Shown here: in pieces, positions 43,901-47,472 of the stretch
Layout: each line of letters opens with the position of its first letter
How positions within the stretch are numbered: the stretch's first letter is position 1
Origin: Verrucomicrobiota bacterium
Lineage (GTDB): Bacteria > Verrucomicrobiota > Verrucomicrobiia > Chthoniobacterales > UBA10450
Length of the DNA stretch: 47,472 nt
Direction of reading: 5' to 3'
Assembly (NCBI GenBank): GCA_003219415.1
Contig: QHOS01000021.1
Span: forward strand, 1-47,472
The notes under the pieces: model-generated
The model's database searches: none
Told to the model about the DNA's origin: nothing
Seen by the model: only the letters and a program-made list of their open reading frames with translations
Program-made: the position numbers and the translations under genes

Positions 43901-46900
43901 CAGACAATGTGACGGCGACTTACACTCGTGTGGCGGGCGAGACGGTGCTGGGGGGCCCGTATCACATCACCGCCACTCTTTCTCCGGCTGGCGTGCTCGC
44001 GAATTATAACATCACCAACACGGGTGCCAGCTTTACGGTCTACCCGAAGTCTGCCACTTGGACTACGAATCCAATTAGCAAGACTTACGGCGATGCGGAT
44101 CTTAATCCGCTGACTACGGGCAGTGGCAGCGGCTTCCTAGCTGCTGACAATGTGACGGCAACTTATAGCCGCGCTGCAGGCGAGACAGTGGCTGGCGGCC
44201 CCTATCACATTACCGCCACGCTGAGTTCGACGGCCGCGCTAAGCAACTACGAGATCACTAATGCAGGCGCCAACTTCACCATTAATGCAAAGAGTGCGAC
44301 CTGGACGACGAACCCCAACAGCAAGTCCTACGGGGATAATGATCCTAATCCGCTGACCACGGGTAATGGAAGTGGCTTCCTGGCTGGGGACAACGTGACG
44401 GCGACTTATAGCCGCGCGGCAGGGGAAACGGTGACGGGGGGCCCTTATCACATCACCGCCACGCTGAGCCCCTCGGGCGTCCTCTCGAACTACAACGTCA
44501 CTAACGCAGGCGCAGACTTCACGATCAATGCAAAGAATGCGACTTGGACGACGCAACCCAACAGCAAGACCTACGGCGATGATGATCCTGTTCCGCTAAC
44601 TAGCGGCTCTGGAACTGGCTTCGTGGCCGCGGACAACGTGACAGCTACTTACAGTCGCGACCCGGGTCAGACCGTAGCAGGTAGTCCTTATCATATAACT
44701 GCCACGCTTTCTCCAGCTGGCGTGCTGAACAACTACAATATTACCAACACAGGTGCGAACTTTACGATTGATAAGAAGACTGCATCGGTGACACCGAATG
44801 CAGCGAGCAAGACGTATGGCGATGTTGATCCGGCGCTGACTGGAACGCTGACCGGGTTCCTGGCTGCGGACGGTGTGACGGCGACTTACAGCCGCGCAGC
44901 GGGTGAGACGGTAGGGGGTAGTCCGTATACGATCAGCGCCACGCTGAGTCCGGGTGGTGTGCTGGGCAATTACCAGATCACTTACAACACGGCAGAGTTC
45001 ACGATCGACAAGAAAACCGCTTCAGTGACGCCGAATGCCAAGAGCAAGACGTATGGTGATACCGATCCGACCTTGACGGGAACGCTCTCCGGGTTCCTCG
45101 CGGCAGATGGAGTGACTGCCGCCTACAGCCGCGCGCCGGGCGAGACGGTTGCCGGCAGTCCGTACACGATCAGTGCCACGCTGAGTCCGGTGGGTGTGCT
45201 AGGCAATTACCAGATCACGTACAACACGGCCAGCTTCACTATCGATAAGAAGGCTGCATCGGTGACGCCGAATGCGGCGAGCAAGACGTATGGTGATACC
45301 GATCCGACTTTGACGGGAACGCTCTCCGGGTTCCTGGCGGCAGATGGAGTGACTGCGACCTACAGCCGCGCGCTAGGTGAGACGGTAGCGGGTAGTCCGT
45401 ATACGATCAGTGCCACGCTGAGTCCGGCTGGTGTGCTGGGCAATTACGAGATCGCTTACAACACGGCAGAGTTCACGATCGACAAGAAAACCGCTTCAGT
45501 GACACCGAATGCGAAGAGCAAGACGTATGGCGATGTTGATCCGGCGCTGACTGGAACGCTGGCCGGGTGCCTGGCTGCGGACGGTGTGACGGCGACTTAC
45601 AGCCGCGCAGCGGGTGAGACGGTTGCGGGAAATCCGTATACGATCAGTGCCACGCTGAGTCCGGCTGGTGTGCTGGGCAATTATCAGATCACTTACAACA
45701 CGGCAGAGTTCACCATCGACAAGAAAACCGCTTCAGTGACGCCGAATGCGAAGAGCAAGACCTACGGCGATGCAGATCCGACTTTGACGGGAACGCTCTC
45801 CGGGTTCCTGGCTGGAGATGGAGTGACTGCGACCTACAGCCGCGCAGCGGGTGAGACGGTTGCGGGCAGTCCGTACACGATCAGTGCCACGCTCAGTCCG
45901 CCGGGCGTGCTTGGCAATTACCAGATCACTTACAACACGGCAGAGTTCACCATCGACAGGAAGGCGCTGGACATCACGGCCAACAACCAGAGCAAGAACT
46001 ACGGCGATACGTTCAACTTCACGGGTAGCGAGTTCACCACGGGCGCTGGCCAGTTGGTCAACGGCGACAGCGTGACAAGCGTCACATTGACCAGCACGGG
46101 TTCAGCGGTATCAGCGACGGTCGGTGGCTCGCCCTACGCCATCGTGCCGAGCGCGGCGTTAGGCAGCGGGCTGGGCAACTACATTATCAGCTACCACGAC
46201 GGCAGCCTGACGGTGAATGCGATTGCGCTGGACATCACGGCCAATAATCAGAGCAAGAACTACGGCGACACGTTCAGCTTCACGGGGAGCGAGTTTACGG
46301 TTGGGGCTGGACAGTTAAAGAATAGTGACAGCGTGACCAGCGTGAGTTTGACCAGCACAGGTGCGCCAGGGACGGAAACGGTCGGCGGGTATCCGATTGT
46401 GCCGAGCGCGGCGGTAGGCAGTGGACTGGGCAACTACAACATGGTTTATCACGACGGGACTCTGACGGTGAATGCGATTGCGCTGGACATCACGGCCAAC
46501 AACCAGAGCAAGAACTACGGCGACACGTTTAGCCTTATGGGGAGCGAGTTTACGGTTGGGGTTGGGCAGTTAAAGAACAGTGACGGCGTGACCAGTGTAA
46601 CGTTAAGCAGCGCAGGTGCGGCGGCTACGGCGACAGTGGCGGGCTCACCCTATGTGATCACGTCCAGTGCGGCAGTGGGAAGTGGGCTGGGCAATTACAC
46701 GATCAATTATCACGATGGCAGTCTGACGGTGAATGCAATTGCGCTGGACATAATAGCCAACGCCCAAAGCAAGACCTACGGTGCCACGTTCACCTTCACG
46801 GGGAGCGAGTTTACGGTTGGGACTGGGCAGTTAAAGAACAGTGACAGCGTGACCAGTGTGACCTTGACCAGTGCTGGTGCGGCGGCGACAGCGACGGTGA

Positions 46901-47472
46901 GTGGGTCGCCGTATGACATCACGCCGAGCGCGGCGATAGGCACCGGCCTGGGCAATTACAGCATCACGTATCATGTTGGGCATTTCACCGTCAACGCGAA
47001 GGCGCTGGATATCACAGCCAACGATCAAAGCAAGACTTACGGTGCCACGTTCACCTTCACAGGAAGCGAGTTCACCACCGGTTCCGGGCAGTTAGTTAAT
47101 GGTGCCACCGTAATAACCGTAATGTTAGCCAGCGCGGGCGCAGCGCCGACAGCGACCGTGAGTGGGTCGCCGTATGACATCACGCCGAGCGCGGCGGTGG
47201 GCAGTGGGCTGAGTAATTACGCGATTACGTATCACGTGGGGCATTTCGCGGTGAACGCGAAGGCGCTGGATATCACGGCCAATGACCAAAGCAAGACCTA
47301 TGGCGCCACGTTCACCTTCACAGGCGCGGAGTTCACACCCGGCGCAGGCCAATTAATCAACGGCGACACCGTAACGAGTGTAACCTTGACCAGTGCGGGT
47401 GCAGCAGGGACAGCAACTGTAACTATCCCTGGCCCGACTTATGACATTACGCCGAGCGCGGCGGTAGGCGCG
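40951..47472 (+). CDS. Giant secreted Kelch/DNRLRE/MBG-repeat protein (3' end beyond window)
   Basis: The frame is open for 2174 codons from the ATG at 40951 to the last base. A signal peptide covers about residues 1-34 (FFAFLTASATLAIATLVSASS). Residues about 45-365 repeat Kelch/galactose-oxidase-like units (HTATRLADGRVLVTGG, HTATLLSNGTVLIAGG). Residues about 563-733 resemble a DNRLRE domain (FLRFDLSGISG, then ATWTDTSINWNNQP). A Thr-Pro linker spans about 739-774. After two Ig-like units come MBG-type repeats with the core SKTYGD: four of 81 residues, five of 79, then at least six of about 87. It is probably a long cell-surface or adhesive stalk. The Shine-Dalgarno is weak and the C-terminal anchor is not visible. 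Confidence 0.88.
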   Translation, partial: MKISPNASNAGMRFFAFLTASATLAIATLVSASSSHQVEQLDSLVIPRTSHVATALSDGRILITGGHDSAGNLVAVSEIFDPETQTSTASAMLSTARVDHTATRLADGRVLVTGGTGDSGPLSSAEIFDPANADAGFQVLPSTMTAARAGHTATLLSNGTVLIAGGEGTGTAEIFDPTTELFSPTLWNLNVPRSGHTATLFTDDSVLLAGGNTNSVELFTPSDQKFTLEAAAMSGARTGHWALELSNTRLLFFEGDAGNTIDEYNPATGTITPKGSLDVGATSTTLLVNGKVLVLGSDVAGLYDANTVPPTPPFVAFDETSVPGSSILPRNGQSATELPGDKKILISGGADTNNLFMGMALFNPARIWTDRDDYYPDEPVILSGSGWIANEAVYLYAVDNETQRWEYGTTVTADASGAFVVDPYFIVELRHLGVQFHVTAVGAQSAMQADVYFTDNVTGTLYENSGRTIKRDAFVWGATVYLGATFNGQSGNRCYKVEWVNPSNTVVQTAQFEPNTLADSFLVPSSGPSGIWQVKLYEANANGPCNGATFPSTPTQTLTFDVARAVVIGALADNYVDLKNPNTVQNAAGTTLIVAKKSGTDEQRTFLRFDLSGISGTINSAKLRMGISAEGGSALNRTHDVYRVTATWTDTSINWNNQPAVAGSATNSQTVTAAPSLMRWTVTSDVAGFVAGTFTNFGWRVSDPGLAQSNSDATYGSTQANTSTDKTQGPVLLVDYTSPTPTPTPTPTATPTPTPTATPTVTPTPTPTPTPTIAPTTVTVAAASGTYGGTTSFSATLTSGASGVSGKTISFTRNGTPVGSATTNGSGVATLTGVSLCGVNAGTYVSGVGASFAGDGSYAAGSGTASLTVGKANATVVVSAYNVSYDGQPHTATVASITGVCGETGATVGTVDVSNTMHTNAGTYSSDTWTFTGTDNYNNIAATTITDIISKINATWTTNSASKTYGDADPNPLSTGSGTGFVATDNVTATYTRVAGETVLGGPYHITATLSPAGVLANYNITNTGASFTVYPKSATWTTNPISKTYGDADLNPLTTGSGSGFLAADNVTATYSRAAGETVAGGPYHITATLSSTAALSNYEITNAGANFTINAKSATWTTNPNSKSYGDNDPNPLTTGNGSGFLAGDNVTATYSRAAGETVTGGPYHITATLSPSGVLSNYNVTNAGADFTINAKNATWTTQPNSKTYGDDDPVPLTSGSGTGFVAADNVTATYSRDPGQTVAGSPYHITATLSPAGVLNNYNITNTGANFTIDKKTASVTPNAASKTYGDVDPALTGTLTGFLAADGVTATYSRAAGETVGGSPYTISATLSPGGVLGNYQITYNTAEFTIDKKTASVTPNAKSKTYGDTDPTLTGTLSGFLAADGVTAAYSRAPGETVAGSPYTISATLSPVGVLGNYQITYNTASFTIDKKAASVTPNAASKTYGDTDPTLTGTLSGFLAADGVTATYSRALGETVAGSPYTISATLSPAGVLGNYEIAYNTAEFTIDKKTASVTPNAKSKTYGDVDPALTGTLAGCLAADGVTATYSRAAGETVAGNPYTISATLSPAGVLGNYQITYNTAEFTIDKKTASVTPNAKSKTYGDADPTLTGTLSGFLAGDGVTATYSRAAGETVAGSPYTISATLSPPGVLGNYQITYNTAEFTIDRKALDITANNQSKNYGDTFNFTGSEFTTGAGQLVNGDSVTSVTLTSTGSAVSATVGGSPYAIVPSAALGSGLGNYIISYHDGSLTVNAIALDITANNQSKNYGDTFSFTGSEFTVGAGQLKNSDSVTSVSLTSTGAPGTETVGGYPIVPSAAVGSGLGNYNMVYHDGTLTVNAIALDITANNQSKNYGDTFSLMGSEFTVGVGQLKNSDGVTSVTLSSAGAAATATVAGSPYVITSSAAVGSGLGNYTINYHDGSLTVNAIALDIIANAQSKTYGATFTFTGSEFTVGTGQLKNSDSVTSVTLTSAGAAATATVSGSPYDITPSAAIGTGLGNYSITYHVGHFTVNAKALDITANDQSKTYGATFTFTGSEFTTGSGQLVNGATVITVMLASAGAAPTATVSGSPYDITPSAAVGSGLSNYAITYHVGHFAVNAKALDITANDQSKTYGATFTFTGAEFTPGAGQLINGDTVTSVTLTSAGAAGTATVTIPGPTYDITPSAAVGA
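43165..43270 (+). repeat. Thr-Pro linker coding repeat in giant gene
   Basis: Near-perfect hexamer repetition of CCNACN codons (ACGCCCACGCCGACTCCTAC and onward) encodes alternating Thr and Pro with some Ala and Val. The secreted protein gene at 5364 has a similar block at about 7050-7158. Confidence 0.85.
43807..44778 (+). repeat. Four 243-bp tandem repeats (MBG type A) in giant gene
   Basis: Units start at 43807, 44050, 44293 and 44536, each 81 codons, with core ATWTTN...SKTYGD, DNVTATYSRAAGETV and GGPYHITATLS. They are diverged at DNA level, unlike the block that follows. Confidence 0.9.
44773..45957 (+). repeat. Five 237-bp tandem repeats (MBG type B) in giant gene
   Basis: Units start at 44773, 45010, 45247, 45484 and 45721 with an exact period of 79 codons. 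The core is KKTASVTPNAKSKTYGD, GVTATYSRAAGETVAG and SPYTISATLSP. DNA identity between units is high, suggesting recent duplication or gene conversion. Confidence 0.92.
45958..47472 (+). repeat. Six or more ~261-bp tandem repeats (MBG type C) in giant gene
   Basis: The word GCGCTGGA recurs at 45964, 46225, 46480, 46741, 47002 and 47263, giving periods of 261, 255, 261, 261 and 261 bp. The core is ALDITANNQSKNYGDTF, FTGSEFT and a glycine/serine-rich SAALGSGLGNY. The sixth unit is cut by the window end, so the array continues. Confidence 0.92.

Noticed and set aside
44773-47472. Regular repeats suggestive of a CRISPR array
   Set aside because: The periods (237 and about 261 bp) are multiples of three and encode conserved SKTYGD-type protein repeats in one continuous frame; there are no short spacers.

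Overview
This 47.5 kb window is a dense bacterial chromosome segment of moderate to high GC. My inference is a soil-type Verrucomicrobiota, close to Chthoniobacterales/Udaeobacter-like genomes. The reasons are the mix of housekeeping genes with very large secreted repeat proteins carrying Thr-Pro linkers, the many short palindromic intergenic elements, and a long-form aromatic amino acid hydroxylase. No rRNA, tRNA, CRISPR array, transposase or phage gene was found. The first gene enters from the left edge and the last, a giant secreted protein, runs off the right edge.

Left part (1-7.7 kb): a DUF72 protein, a DUF2062 membrane protein, a penicillin-binding D-Ala-D-Ala carboxypeptidase, 6-phosphofructokinase, argininosuccinate synthase (with an apparent in-frame palindromic insertion) and a large secreted protein.

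Aromatic catabolism and pterin region (7.9-18.4 kb): 4-hydroxyphenylpyruvate dioxygenase, homogentisate dioxygenase, GTP cyclohydrolase I, a DoxX-like membrane protein, a cysteine-rich winged-helix regulator, a protein made of three fused 6-pyruvoyl-tetrahydropterin-synthase domains, a membrane-anchored PAS protein, a secreted hydrolase and a pterin-dependent aromatic amino acid hydroxylase. Together these suggest Phe to Tyr to homogentisate to maleylacetoacetate, with local supply of the reduced pterin that the hydroxylase needs. The two most unusual items in the window are here. One is the triple PTPS fusion, in which only the third domain keeps the metal site. The other is a pair of matching operators (TAAGTCAA-N8-TTGACTA), each exactly 30 bp upstream of a start codon, in front of doxX and of the regulator gene.

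Middle (18.6-28.9 kb): an ECF sigma/anti-sigma pair, an L,D-transpeptidase, a CPBP-family membrane protein, a PII protein, UppP, a DUF6941-like protein, PurA, UppS and FabG.

Lipid-type operon (29-33.4 kb, minus strand): sulfotransferase, hotdog dehydratase, methyltransferase, LpxL-like acyltransferase and a second hotdog dehydratase, tightly packed or overlapping. It resembles part of an aryl-polyene pathway but has no ketosynthase or carrier protein in view.

Right part (33.5-47.5 kb): MsrA, 6-phosphogluconolactonase, a zinc-ribbon membrane protein, an MBL hydrolase/class III adenylate cyclase/Nif3 coupled operon, a two-DTG aspartic protease, a LuxR-type regulator whose receiver lacks the phosphoacceptor Asp, a possible 38-residue peptide gene, and the giant Kelch/DNRLRE/MBG-repeat protein.

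The intergenic spaces hold at least four families of short inverted-repeat elements: TGTCAT..., GGTGGA...TCCACC, TGGTAGGG...CCCTACC and iterated-word elements. Several recur within the window.
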